This document shows, one piece after another, positions 36,932 to 45,258 of a DNA stretch of 64,000 bases. The notes under the pieces were generated by a model, which made no database searches, had not been told where the DNA came from, and saw nothing but the letters and a program-made list of their open reading frames with translations. The position numbers and the translations under genes are program-made. The stretch covers positions 3,297,501-3,361,500 of the forward strand of contig NZ_CP150917.1 in NCBI RefSeq assembly GCF_039908645.1, given 5' to 3'. Position 1 is the stretch's first letter, and every line of letters starts with the position of its first letter. Source of the DNA: Pseudomonas helvetica. GTDB taxonomy: Bacteria > Pseudomonadota > Gammaproteobacteria > Pseudomonadales > Pseudomonadaceae.

Positions 36932-38284
36932 ATGATTCAAGGTAAAACACTAGACGCCTGGTATGAAAGCCATCCCATTATCAAGGAGCTGGTTTCACTT
37001 CAGGAAATCACCTGGTTCAATCCAGCTATTGCATCGGTGTCCATCGCACTGGGCGATGTAGGCCTGAACCATAACGACGTCAAAGATGCCAGTGAACGCC
37101 TCCGCCGCTTTGCACCCTACATCGCCAAGGTGTTTCCGGAAACGGCAGCGGCGGACGGGATCATCGAGTCCGGTATCCAGCCACTGAAAAAATTCCAGCA
37201 AAGGCTTCTGAGTGAAGCCGGCCTTCCTGGCGTCGGTTCGCTGTGGCTCAAGAAAGACAGCGATTTGCCTATCTCTGGCTCGATCAAGGCGAGAGGGGGT
37301 ATCCATGAAGTGCTCAAACACGCTGAAGACCTCGCCCTGCAAGCAGGGTTGATCAAGCTGGACGATAACTACGAGGCATTGGCCAGCGACTCCGCGCTTG
37401 AGTTCTTCAGCCGCTACAAGATTGCGGTCGGCTCCACGGGCAATCTTGGACTATCCATCGGCATCATGAGCGCCAAGCTGGGCTTTCAGGCAACTGTCCA
37501 CATGTCGTCGGATGCCCGCCAATGGAAGAAGGATAAGCTACGGGCCAGTGGTGTGACAGTGGTCGAGTACGAGTCCGACTACAGCGTTGCGGTCGAAAAC
37601 GGGCGCCTGCAAGCCGAAAAAGATCCTGCCTGCTACTTCATAGACGATGAGAACTCGCCACATCTGTTCCTGGGCTATGCGGTTGCAGCCGAGCGCCTGG
37701 CTCGACAGTTCGAATTGGCGGGTGTGCGAGTGGACGCCGATCATCCTCTCTTCGTTTATCTGCCCTGCGGTGTTGGCGGAGGCCCTGGAGGCGTTGCGTT
37801 TGGATTGAAACTTGCCTTTGGCGACGCGGTGCACTGTGTTTTCGCAGAACCGACCCACTCCCCCTGCATGATGCTCGGGGTCTACACCGGCCTGCATGAT
37901 GAGGTGAGTGTCCAGGAGTTCGGCATCGACAACGTCACCGCAGCTGACGGATTAGCTGTTGGCCGCCCCTCCGGCTTCGTAGGAAAAGCGATGCAGCGAC
38001 TTATCGATGGTTACTATACCGTCACGGATGAAGAGCTTTATCGCCTGATGTTCCTGGCCCATGAGCTTGAAAATGTAAAACTGGAACCATCGGCCTTGGC
38101 AGGTGCGCCAGGAATTGTGCGGGTACTCAATAATGAGAAGTATCTGGAGCGCATCGGTGTCTCTAGGGCTAAGTTAGCCAACGCAACGCACTTGATTTGG
38201 GGAACAGGCGGAAGCATGGTGCCCGCCGCAGAGTTCGCCACCTACCTTGATAAGGGCCGTGCTCTGCAACATCCTGCGCAGTAA
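36932..38284 (+). CDS. dsdA: D-serine ammonia-lyase (dehydratase)
   Basis: A 450-residue PLP enzyme converting D-serine to pyruvate and ammonia. The PLP Lys lies in SGSIKARGG (about residue 114), and the glycine-rich phosphate loop is in [11 protein letters not shown]. Other DsdA signatures are [20 protein letters not shown] and [15 protein letters not shown]. Start 36932 is chosen because GAAAGG lies before it and homology begins there; the open frame starts 16 codons earlier, overlapping dsdX. Confidence 0.94.
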   Translation: MIQGKTLDAWYESHPIIKELVSLQEITWFNPAIASVSIALGDVGLNHNDVKDASERLRRFAPYIAKVFPETAAADGIIESGIQPLKKFQQRLLSEAGLPGVGSLWLKKDSDLPISGSIKARGGIHEVLKHAEDLALQAGLIKLDDNYEALASDSALEFFSRYKIAVGSTGNLGLSIGIMSAKLGFQATVHMSSDARQWKKDKLRASGVTVVEYESDYSVAVENGRLQAEKDPACYFIDDENSPHLFLGYAVAAERLARQFELAGVRVDADHPLFVYLPCGVGGGPGGVAFGLKLAFGDAVHCVFAEPTHSPCMMLGVYTGLHDEVSVQEFGIDNVTAADGLAVGRPSGFVGKAMQRLIDGYYTVTDEELYRLMFLAHELENVKLEPSALAGAPGIVRVLNNEKYLERIGVSRAKLANATHLIWGTGGSMVPAAEFATYLDKGRALQHPAQ

Positions 38285-38314
38285 TGACAACGCATGGTTC
38301 GTGGGGGTACAGCA

Positions 38315-39250
38315 ATGCCAGAACTTGGTCTTACGAAAGCTCCGAAGCTTAACGGAGCCCATCTGTCCAACCTGCATACTTTTCTCGTCGCCGCGCGCCA
38401 TCTCAGTTTCGCCCGCGCAGCGGAGGAGCTGTGCCTGACCGCCAGCGCAGTCAGTCACCGGATAGCTCGTCTGGAGGAGGAGCTATCGCTCAAGCTTTTC
38501 CACCGTTTACCTAGAAAGGTCGAGCTGACCGATGATGGTGAGCGGATTTTCAAGGTCATGCAGCAGACCATGGATAAGCTGTCCGAGGCTGTGCAGGAGC
38601 GTTCGCACGCTCAGATCGAAGGGCAACTGTGCTTCTATGCCAGACCTTCGGTAGCACAGTGCTGGCTGGTTCCGAGACTATCCGATTTCACTACACGCTA
38701 TCCCGGGATTCAACTGGATGTTCGGGTTGGCAATGAACCGATCGACTATCGAACCCGACGTATTGACCTGGTGCTTTGCTATTCGAATGGCGAGCACCCT
38801 GGCCTTGAAAGCGTTCGACTGATGCCAGAGCGAATTGCGCCAGTGTGCAGCCCGCAATACGCCGAGGCACATGGTCTGGTGGGACATCCGGAGCGCCTGT
38901 CGCAATGCACTGCGCTGCATGATGTCGCGGCGTGGGACAACATTTCGTTCGATGCGGAATGGCGTCTATGGCTTGATGCGGTTGGCGAGCCCACCGAGCT
39001 TCCCAGTCGTTTCATGACGTTTGACCGCTCGGACTTGAGCACCCTGGCCGCAATCAATCATGCAGGTGTGGCGATTGGACGGGAACAACTGGTTCGCAAG
39101 CGAATTCAGGATGGCGAACTCGTACTTCCGTTCGGTGGATTTAGAGAAGCGGTTAACTATGGCTACTACCTGGTTCATCCGGCTCACGAAACGATGCCAA
39201 GAAGGCTTCAGGTGCTGATCGATTGGCTTATCGAGCAAGTGGATATGTGA
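38315..39250 (+). CDS. dsdC: LysR-family activator DsdC
   Basis: A 311-residue LysR regulator with helix-turn-helix at about 12-70 (FLVAARHLSFARAAEELCLT, SHRIARLEEELSLKLFHRL) and a long effector domain. DsdC activates dsdXA with D-serine in enterobacteria. Here it lies downstream of dsdA and in the same direction, not divergent as in E. coli. GTGGGGG precedes the ATG at 38315. Confidence 0.87.
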   Translation: MPELGLTKAPKLNGAHLSNLHTFLVAARHLSFARAAEELCLTASAVSHRIARLEEELSLKLFHRLPRKVELTDDGERIFKVMQQTMDKLSEAVQERSHAQIEGQLCFYARPSVAQCWLVPRLSDFTTRYPGIQLDVRVGNEPIDYRTRRIDLVLCYSNGEHPGLESVRLMPERIAPVCSPQYAEAHGLVGHPERLSQCTALHDVAAWDNISFDAEWRLWLDAVGEPTELPSRFMTFDRSDLSTLAAINHAGVAIGREQLVRKRIQDGELVLPFGGFREAVNYGYYLVHPAHETMPRRLQVLIDWLIEQVDM

Positions 39251-39282
39251 CGTTTCATGGATTCTGAACACAGAAATGTAGA

Positions 39283-39315
39283 CGTCGGGTCGCACATCCC
39301 ATGCACGACCCGACG
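39283..39315. terminator. hairpin between convergent dsdC and cystatin-like gene
   Basis: CGTCGGGTCG (39283-39292) and CGACCCGACG (39306-39315) form a perfect 10-bp stem around a 13-base loop. It lies between convergent genes and probably ends both transcripts, although there is no T-run. Confidence 0.55.
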
Positions 39316-39329
39316 GGGTTGAGACGTGC

Positions 39330-39599
39330 TTAGATCCGGATGATCTGGGTGACATACGGCTTGCCGTTAATCGGCGCGTAAATCTCCACGACCGCTTGCC
39401 AGCTGTTTGGCGAACCAGGCTGCGTTGCTTTCGCCTGATAACGATAGTTGGTGCCATTAACGACCTGGGTCGAAACCAGCTCAGCGGTGTAGTGCACACC
39501 CACGAGCCCGGCCAGGGCTTCATCGAATACTTCCTGATCCTTTGGAGTCAGTTCGTGGTAAGGAGTCCATCCGCCAACAAGATTTTCTTGAGCCGACAT
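39330..39599 (-). CDS. cystatin/stefin-like small protein
   Basis: An 89-residue protein (from ATG 39599, GGAGA upstream) whose order of elements resembles stefins: an N-terminal Gly pair (NLVGGW), a middle VVNGTNYRY stretch in the place of the cystatin Q-x-V-x-G loop (here TQVVNGTNY), then Pro-containing IYAPINGKPYVT. Cystatin-fold proteins of this type inhibit cysteine proteases in eukaryotes; bacterial copies have unclear roles. No signal peptide is visible. Confidence 0.6.
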   Translation of the reverse strand: MSAQENLVGGWTPYHELTPKDQEVFDEALAGLVGVHYTAELVSTQVVNGTNYRYQAKATQPGSPNSWQAVVEIYAPINGKPYVTQIIRI

Positions 39600-39656
39600 A
39601 CGATATATCTCCATATATAAGTTCCTACTCGTCTGGCTTTTCGGAGTTCGCCCCGT

Positions 39657-39926
39657 TTATTTGATGGTTTCCGGAATCCATTGTGCTGCAACGCAGGCCA
39701 TCAAGTGGCAGGCATGCGCGAACGTATGGCCATGGAGGAAAAGGTAGTAGTCGCCAGCTTCAGATCCTTGTCCCTGACAGAAACGGTCATCAATGAATGA
39801 CGACAGCCAGACCTCCGTGTCTTGTCTGAGCGGTTTTTGCTTATTGGGTACGCCGCTGAATGGCTTTAAGCTATCAAACTCAAGTGGAATGTATGTCCGC
39901 ATTTGACTGTGCGAGATGTAAGGCAT
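39657..39926 (-). CDS. hypothetical protein, 89 residues
   Basis: An open frame with no recognisable family. A histidine-rich FLHGHTFAHACHLMAC segment in the second half could bind metal. Another start nine codons in is possible; neither has a good ribosome site. It lies between two minus-strand genes with no overlap, so it may be real, but evidence is weak. Confidence 0.35.
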   Translation of the reverse strand: MPYISHSQMRTYIPLEFDSLKPFSGVPNKQKPLRQDTEVWLSSFIDDRFCQGQGSEAGDYYLFLHGHTFAHACHLMACVAAQWIPETIK

Positions 39927-39956
39927 TGGCTATTCATAAATGCGTAATCGCGCTCA

Positions 39957-40625
39957 TCAGTTATTTGCGAGCTGAGCCACTTCGCTGGACGACACAAGCG
40001 TCTTCAGTGACACATCGAACTGCTTCAGCGCGTTCAATTGCATTTCGGTTTGCTTGTCGATCTGCGCGGCGATCTCTGGAGCCGCTTTGCCATGAACCCA
40101 GACCGAAGGCATTTGCTGTTCACGCGAGCCTTCGGCCTGGCCGATGTATTGCAGGTTCGAGTCGTAGAACTTGGCCATGAATCGCGCTTCCACCTGGTTG
40201 TTGCGCTTGGACACCAGACGGCTGTATGTGTCCAGCATCACCACCACGTCCGGATGAGCATGCACCACCGCGTCGAGGTTGTCGTAGACGGTCACCGAGG
40301 CGAACTCTTTCTGTAGCGAAGCCATGAGCCAGTTGATCGCGAGTTTCGGATCGGAGCTGTTGACGAACGCGTTGCTGATGCGTGAATCGAGCGCGGGGTT
40401 CTTCGCGCCGTTCAGCGCTACCGAATGGTACTGCTCCAGGTATTCGAGGGTGTTGAGGGTGTTTTCGCTGTAGAGCACGCCCACCGATTGAGTGTGCTGC
40501 AGGCCGATGGTGCTGTCGGCCATGGGTAGAAAATGGCAGGACTGTTCGGCCGCGTAGGTCGGTGCTGTGGCGGCTACACTGCCGGTCAAAACGGCGACAA
40601 GTGCCAGCAAGGTAGAGATTCTCAT
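39957..40625 (-). CDS. secreted hypothetical protein, 222 residues
   Basis: A signal peptide spans about residues 1-25 (MRISTLLALVAVLTGSVAAT, cleavage near TYA-AEQ). The mature domain has one Cys and a pattern of SVTVYDNLDAVVHAHPDVVVMLDTYS that recalls surface or envelope lipoprotein-like proteins of pseudomonads that assemble small-molecule-binding alpha/beta domains. I cannot name a family. It is likely periplasmic. Confidence 0.6.
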   Translation of the reverse strand: MRISTLLALVAVLTGSVAATAPTYAAEQSCHFLPMADSTIGLQHTQSVGVLYSENTLNTLEYLEQYHSVALNGAKNPALDSRISNAFVNSSDPKLAINWLMASLQKEFASVTVYDNLDAVVHAHPDVVVMLDTYSRLVSKRNNQVEARFMAKFYDSNLQYIGQAEGSREQQMPSVWVHGKAAPEIAAQIDKQTEMQLNALKQFDVSLKTLVSSSEVAQLANN

Positions 40626-40991
40626 CGCGCAGTTCCTTCAGAAGCGGCTTCGGTATGGCGCCATCTTCCTCCTTTGCCGGAAAAACAGAACTTGCATTCC
40701 TTGATGACAACTATCGACTGAACGAATGGTAGGAAGCCTATGAGCTACAGTTGTGATGAGCGTGGCCAGGCTATACCTCACCTGTCGGCATCGTCTGTCA
40801 TCAAATGCCAAGTCACTGACGCTCAATGAAAAGCAGTCGCTTTGCGCGTGACGATACTGGCTTGCTGATCGAAGTCGGTCAGTTATTTGAAAACCCATTT
40901 ACGCAACACACCGGATACCTCTCCTCCCCCCATCGCTGCATCTGGGGGTGCTGTCAGATACATCTCAGTAAAAAAACAAAGAGAGAACAGC

Positions 40992-42233
40992 ATGAAGTTC
41001 AGTCTTGTTGATAACGGCAACCCGAGTCGCCGACGCGTTCTACGCGATGCCTTCGCCCTGGCTTTGGCAGCTTCGCCATTGGCTAACCTGGCCAAGGCAG
41101 CCGACGAAACACCGGAAGAAGTGACCTTTGCTGCCGGTCCACGACCGCTGGTGCAATACCCGCAAAAACGTCCGTTGACCCTGGTGACCACCCGCCCGCC
41201 GCACCTTGAGACGCCATTCCCCATCTTCAACGAAGGGCCCCTCACGCCGAATGACGCGTTTTTTGTGCGTTACCATTTGGCCAATATCCCTACCAGCATC
41301 GATCCGGACAGTTACCGCCTGACGATCAAGGGCTCGGTCAACACGCCGCTGTCGCTTTCCCTGGCAGAACTCAAGGCTTTGGCCGAACCGGTAGAAGTGG
41401 TGGCCGTCAATCAATGCTCGGGTAACAGCCGCGGCTTCTCGATGCCTCGCGTGTTCGGCGCTCAACTGGGCAATGGTTCAATGGGTAATGCCCGCTGGGT
41501 GGGAGTACCACTCAAGGCGGTCCTGGAAAAGGCCGGGGTGAAAGCCGACGCCAGGCAAGTGACATTCCGTGGGCTCGACAAGCCAGTGCTACCGAGCACG
41601 CCGGAGTACATCAAGGCCCTGGACATCAGCCATGCCATGGACGGCGAGCCCATGATCGCCTGGTCGATGAACGGTGCCGACCTGCCATTCCTCAACGGTT
41701 ACCCGATACGTCTGGTGGTGCCGGGCTATTTCGGTACGTACTGGGTCAAGCACCTGAGTGAGATCGAAGTCGTCGACCATACCTACGACGGTTTCTTCAT
41801 GGCTAAAGGTTACCGCGTTCCGGACAACGATTGTTTCTGTGTCGCCCCCGGCACCACTGCCGCGCAAACGACGCCAATTTCCAGGTTGCCGGTACGCAGC
41901 TTTATCACCAGCGTCAAACACGGCGATGTGTTGCCCTTGAAAAAAAGCGTGCTGCTCAAAGGCATTGCGTTCGACGGTGGCGTTGGGGTCAACAAGGTGG
42001 AAGTGTCGATCGACGGCGGGAAAAGTTGGCGCGAAGCCAGGCTTGGGCAGGATCTTGGCCGTTTCTCCTTCCGTGAGTGGACGCTGCCGATCACCTTTAC
42101 CAGCAAGGGCGCCACACAATTGATGGTGCGGGCCAGTAACCGTGCGGGCGAGACACAGCCGTTGCGAGCCGACTGGAACCCCGGTGGCTACCGCCGCCAC
42201 GTTGTAGAAACCAGCCACGTGACCGTCGCCTGA
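40992..42233 (+). CDS. sorA: periplasmic sulfite dehydrogenase, molybdopterin subunit
   Basis: A 413-residue molybdenum enzyme of the sulfite oxidase family. A Tat signal (SRRRVLRDAFALALAAS) sends it to the periplasm. The Mo-ligand Cys lies in VAVNQCSGNSRG, and substrate-site Arg/Trp motifs such as RLVVPGYFGTYWVKHL are present. C-terminal Ig-like dimerisation domain from about residue 300. Oxidises sulfite to sulfate and passes electrons to the cytochrome encoded next. Start 40992 has AGAGAGAA upstream; an earlier open frame (40887) is not used. Confidence 0.92.
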   Translation: MKFSLVDNGNPSRRRVLRDAFALALAASPLANLAKAADETPEEVTFAAGPRPLVQYPQKRPLTLVTTRPPHLETPFPIFNEGPLTPNDAFFVRYHLANIPTSIDPDSYRLTIKGSVNTPLSLSLAELKALAEPVEVVAVNQCSGNSRGFSMPRVFGAQLGNGSMGNARWVGVPLKAVLEKAGVKADARQVTFRGLDKPVLPSTPEYIKALDISHAMDGEPMIAWSMNGADLPFLNGYPIRLVVPGYFGTYWVKHLSEIEVVDHTYDGFFMAKGYRVPDNDCFCVAPGTTAAQTTPISRLPVRSFITSVKHGDVLPLKKSVLLKGIAFDGGVGVNKVEVSIDGGKSWREARLGQDLGRFSFREWTLPITFTSKGATQLMVRASNRAGETQPLRADWNPGGYRRHVVETSHVTVA

Positions 42234-42244
42234 GGGGGCCCCGC

Positions 42245-42883
42245 ATGAAACGCATGACCACCTTGCTCTGCGCAGTTCAGGTTTGTTTGGCGACCATGGC
42301 TAACGCAGCGCCACTGTCGATCACCTTGCCGCCCGAAACGGCTGTGCTCAAACCCAATGCCCTGCCCGGCTACCCATTGGCTCAACAGAAGTGCTCCACC
42401 TGCCATTCTGCCGACTACATCAACTTCCAGCCTCCCGGCATGAGCCTGGCGCAGTGGACTGGAGAAGCGAGCAAGATGCAGCATGTATATGGTGCTCCGA
42501 TCAGCGATCAGGATGTGAGCATCATCGGCGCTTATCTTGCGGTGACCTACGGCAGTGCCCATGCGAGCGATGCCGATGTACAGGCCGCCTCAAATCCATC
42601 GGCAGGCCAAACCCCGGCTGCGCCTTTAGCCAAAGTCGACGCCATGACCTTGCTGCAGAGCAACTCCTGTCTGAGCTGTCATGCGACCGATCATAAGGTT
42701 GTAGGCCCGGCCTATCACGATGTGGCTGCAAAGTATGCCAATGACCCGCAGGCACTGGCCAAGGTAACGTCCAGCATTCAGCAAGGCGGTACCGGCAAAT
42801 GGGGGAATATCCCGATGCCGCCTTTCACGCAGTTAAGCCCGGACGATCTGCACACCCTGGCGACTTTTGTGCTGCGTCAATGA
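42245..42883 (+). CDS. sorB: cytochrome c subunit of sulfite dehydrogenase (two haem sites)
   Basis: A 212-residue periplasmic cytochrome. Signal peptide about 1-21 (cleavage after MANA). Two CxxCH haem sites are present: CSTCH near 51 and CLSCH near 140, in two homologous domains. Classical SorB has a single haem, so this is a diheme version. GAGGGGG precedes the ATG, 11 bases after sorA. Confidence 0.88.
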   Translation: MKRMTTLLCAVQVCLATMANAAPLSITLPPETAVLKPNALPGYPLAQQKCSTCHSADYINFQPPGMSLAQWTGEASKMQHVYGAPISDQDVSIIGAYLAVTYGSAHASDADVQAASNPSAGQTPAAPLAKVDAMTLLQSNSCLSCHATDHKVVGPAYHDVAAKYANDPQALAKVTSSIQQGGTGKWGNIPMPPFTQLSPDDLHTLATFVLRQ

Positions 42884-42898
42884 GCACACTTACGGCTC

Positions 42899-42929
42899 GG
42901 TGAGGTATCAGCGACTGATTAGCCTCACC
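42899..42929. terminator. possible terminator stem between convergent sorB and response regulator
   Basis: GGTGAGG (42899-42905) pairs with CCTCACC (42923-42929), with additional pairing TCAG/CTGA inside. No T-run is present. It may end sorAB and the two-component transcript. Confidence 0.35.
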
Positions 42930-42951
42930 AAACGATCGGGCCTGACAGGCT

Positions 42952-43593
42952 CTAATGCGAAATGATCCCGTGGTCCATCGCGTACTTGACCAAGGCCGCG
43001 GGCTTGTCGATGTTGAGTTTGCGACGGATGCTCAAACGATGGGTTTCCACCGTCCGAACGCTGATGTCCAGCTCGCGGGCCATTTCCTTGTTGTTCATTC
43101 CCAGAGCCATCTTGCACAGCACTTGACTCTCGCGCGGCGTCAGCTCGTTCTCGGTGTTCTTGTCGGCGATGAGCCTCTGTGCGATCTCTGCACTGTAAAA
43201 CGTTCCACCGCTGGCAATCGCTTCAATAGCCGCAATGATTTCCCGTGAAGGTGCGTTCTTCAGCACATAGCCGCTGGCGCCAGAACGCACAGACTCACTC
43301 ACATACTCATAGTTGTCGTACATGCTGAGTACCAGAATCTTGAGCAACGGATATTGCTTGCTCAACACCCGGGTCAGCTCAAGTCCGTTCATGTCCTTCA
43401 GACTGATGTCGACGAGTAACAGGTCCGGCTGACAGAGTCTGACCATCTCAATCGCTTCGGCTCCACTCTCGGCTTCCCCCACCACTTCCAGGGGAGACAT
43501 GACCGCCAGCAGCGCCTTGATCCCGTCACGGACCAGGGAATGATCGTCGACCAGGGCGACGCGGATTGGGTAGGACAGGTTCATCAGGGGCAT
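42952..43593 (-). CDS. NarL/LuxR-type response regulator
   Basis: A 213-residue regulator with receiver domain (acidic pair ALVDDH, phospho-Asp62 in LLLVDIS, conserved Lys in VLKNA) and C-terminal LuxR helix-turn-helix (LTPRESQVLCKMALGMNNKE). It is encoded directly after the histidine kinase on the same strand and is its obvious partner. The neighbouring divergent cstA gene is the most likely target. Confidence 0.92.
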   Translation of the reverse strand: MPLMNLSYPIRVALVDDHSLVRDGIKALLAVMSPLEVVGEAESGAEAIEMVRLCQPDLLLVDISLKDMNGLELTRVLSKQYPLLKILVLSMYDNYEYVSESVRSGASGYVLKNAPSREIIAAIEAIASGGTFYSAEIAQRLIADKNTENELTPRESQVLCKMALGMNNKEMARELDISVRTVETHRLSIRRKLNIDKPAALVKYAMDHGIISH

Positions 43594-43617
43594 TCACTCT
43601 TGTTGTTATTGGCTGAG

Positions 43618-44979
43618 TCAGTGTTTCGGACCGGGCATTTTCATTGGCAGCAGAACCTCCAGGACACTTCTTCCCGGCGTCGATGCAAGCTCGAATCGCC
43701 CGCCAAAATGCTCGACCCGCTCGCGGATGTTCCGCAGCCCTATACCGGAGTGACGGCGTTCGATTTGAGCGACGTTGAAACCGACACCGTCATCGACCAC
43801 CGTCAGCCGTAGGGACTCTTCGGACCCGTGCAGTGTAATGGATACGTTTTGGGCCCGGGCATGTCGTTCGATGTTGGTCAGGCCTTCTTGCACAATGCGA
43901 AACAACGAGACCGCGGCGCCGTCGACCAGATGGCACTCGAATTCGTTGTTGTTGTAGGTCACCACGAGTCCGCTACGTTGCTCGAACTCTGCGGCGAGTT
44001 GACCAATCGCCGCCGACAGACCCAGCGTGTCGAGCAGCGACGAGCGCAGGTTGTGTGAAAGGCTGCGAACCTCGCCAATCGCTTCTCCGAGACGCTCCGT
44101 GGCCTCTCTTAAAATGCTCAAGCCCGTGTCCTGCCCACTCTCCAGCACATGGCTGGCCAGTTCGAACTGAAACTTGATGGACACCAGTACCTGGCTGATA
44201 CCGTCGTGCAACTCACGGGAAACCCGTGATCGCTCTTCTTCTTGCAAACTGACGATACGCTGGGTCAACCGCTGGAGTTTTTTGTCGGCCAAGCGATGTT
44301 CGCTGACGTTCAGCGTCATGCCGCTGGCAAAGACCAACAGCACTGCCACGAGGGCTACGATGGCAATGGCGAGCATCGTTTTGCGGATGCCCTGAGCCAC
44401 CTCGTCACGCGCCTGCTGTGTGGCGCGCTCAACGTCCTCGAGGTAGATGCCGGTACCGAGCATCCAGCCCCAACGATCCAGCATCACGACATAGGCGAGC
44501 TTGTCGGTCACTTGACCGGAAGAGGGTTTGTTCCAGGCGTAGCGTTGAAAGCCTTCTCCTGATTCCGCACTTTTCAGTAGCGCCTGGATCACCGGCAGAC
44601 CGTGTGGGTCTTTCATGTCCCACAGGTATTTGCCCACCAGTTCCGACTGCCGCGAGTGCATCAGACTGCGGCCCTGGCGGTCGTAGACGAAGAAGTAGCC
44701 ATTGATACCAAAGCTGAGCTTGCGCAGTTCTTCCAGGACTTGTTGCTGTGCGTGCGCGTCACCCTTGCCGTTGTCGTACAGCGGCGCGATCAGGCTTTGC
44801 GCCATTTCGACGTAGTTTTTCAGTTCTGCACGCTTGCTGGCCAGAATGCTGTCTTCGATCAGTTGCGTCTGTTGATCACCCAGTTGGCGGTTCAGGGAAA
44901 TCACCAGCGCGCAGATGACAGCAATCGCCAACACCAGCGGCAGAATCCCGAGCGCGACGATTTTATGTTTGAGCTGCAT
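43618..44979 (-). CDS. Cache-domain sensor histidine kinase (NarL class)
   Basis: A 453-residue membrane kinase. Membrane segments at about 9-29 and 205-225 enclose a periplasmic single-Cache sensor domain (FVYDRQGRSLMHSRQSELVG). A short linker leads to the HisKA_3 dimer box (SRELHDGISQVLVSIK, phospho-His) and a C-terminal ATPase domain with DDGVGFN and GIGLRNI boxes. Such Cache domains often bind short organic acids. The start at 44979 has AGGAG 6 bases upstream; the frame stays open about 185 codons further but is not coding there. Confidence 0.9.
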   Translation of the reverse strand: MQLKHKIVALGILPLVLAIAVICALVISLNRQLGDQQTQLIEDSILASKRAELKNYVEMAQSLIAPLYDNGKGDAHAQQQVLEELRKLSFGINGYFFVYDRQGRSLMHSRQSELVGKYLWDMKDPHGLPVIQALLKSAESGEGFQRYAWNKPSSGQVTDKLAYVVMLDRWGWMLGTGIYLEDVERATQQARDEVAQGIRKTMLAIAIVALVAVLLVFASGMTLNVSEHRLADKKLQRLTQRIVSLQEEERSRVSRELHDGISQVLVSIKFQFELASHVLESGQDTGLSILREATERLGEAIGEVRSLSHNLRSSLLDTLGLSAAIGQLAAEFEQRSGLVVTYNNNEFECHLVDGAAVSLFRIVQEGLTNIERHARAQNVSITLHGSEESLRLTVVDDGVGFNVAQIERRHSGIGLRNIRERVEHFGGRFELASTPGRSVLEVLLPMKMPGPKH

Positions 44980-45258
44980 CTGTGCTCCTGACCGGACCGA
45001 GGGAAAACGAAGGCTTGGCATCATATGCCAAAGATACGCGCGCCCAGTAGCGACGCTGGACGGAATGACCTGCGGCTCAGTTGAAATGCAAAACCTCTGG
45101 GAGCGGCGATGTCTACGTAGAACTACGCAGATTGTGCGTACGTAGTCGTGCGGATTTATTTGTGGACGGCATGCGTGGATATTGGGCCAGCTCCGCATAG
45201 CGGAGACAATTATAAAAATTACCGCCGCAGTCCACTGGCTGTCGGCAGGAGACACGCA
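44980..45258. promoter_or_regulatory. divergent promoter region kinase / cstA
   Basis: A 280-base region between kinase and cstA starts. CTACGTAGAACTACGCAG around 45110-45130 contains near-repeats of CTACG(T/C)AG that could be response-regulator sites. No gene is supported here. Confidence 0.4.
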
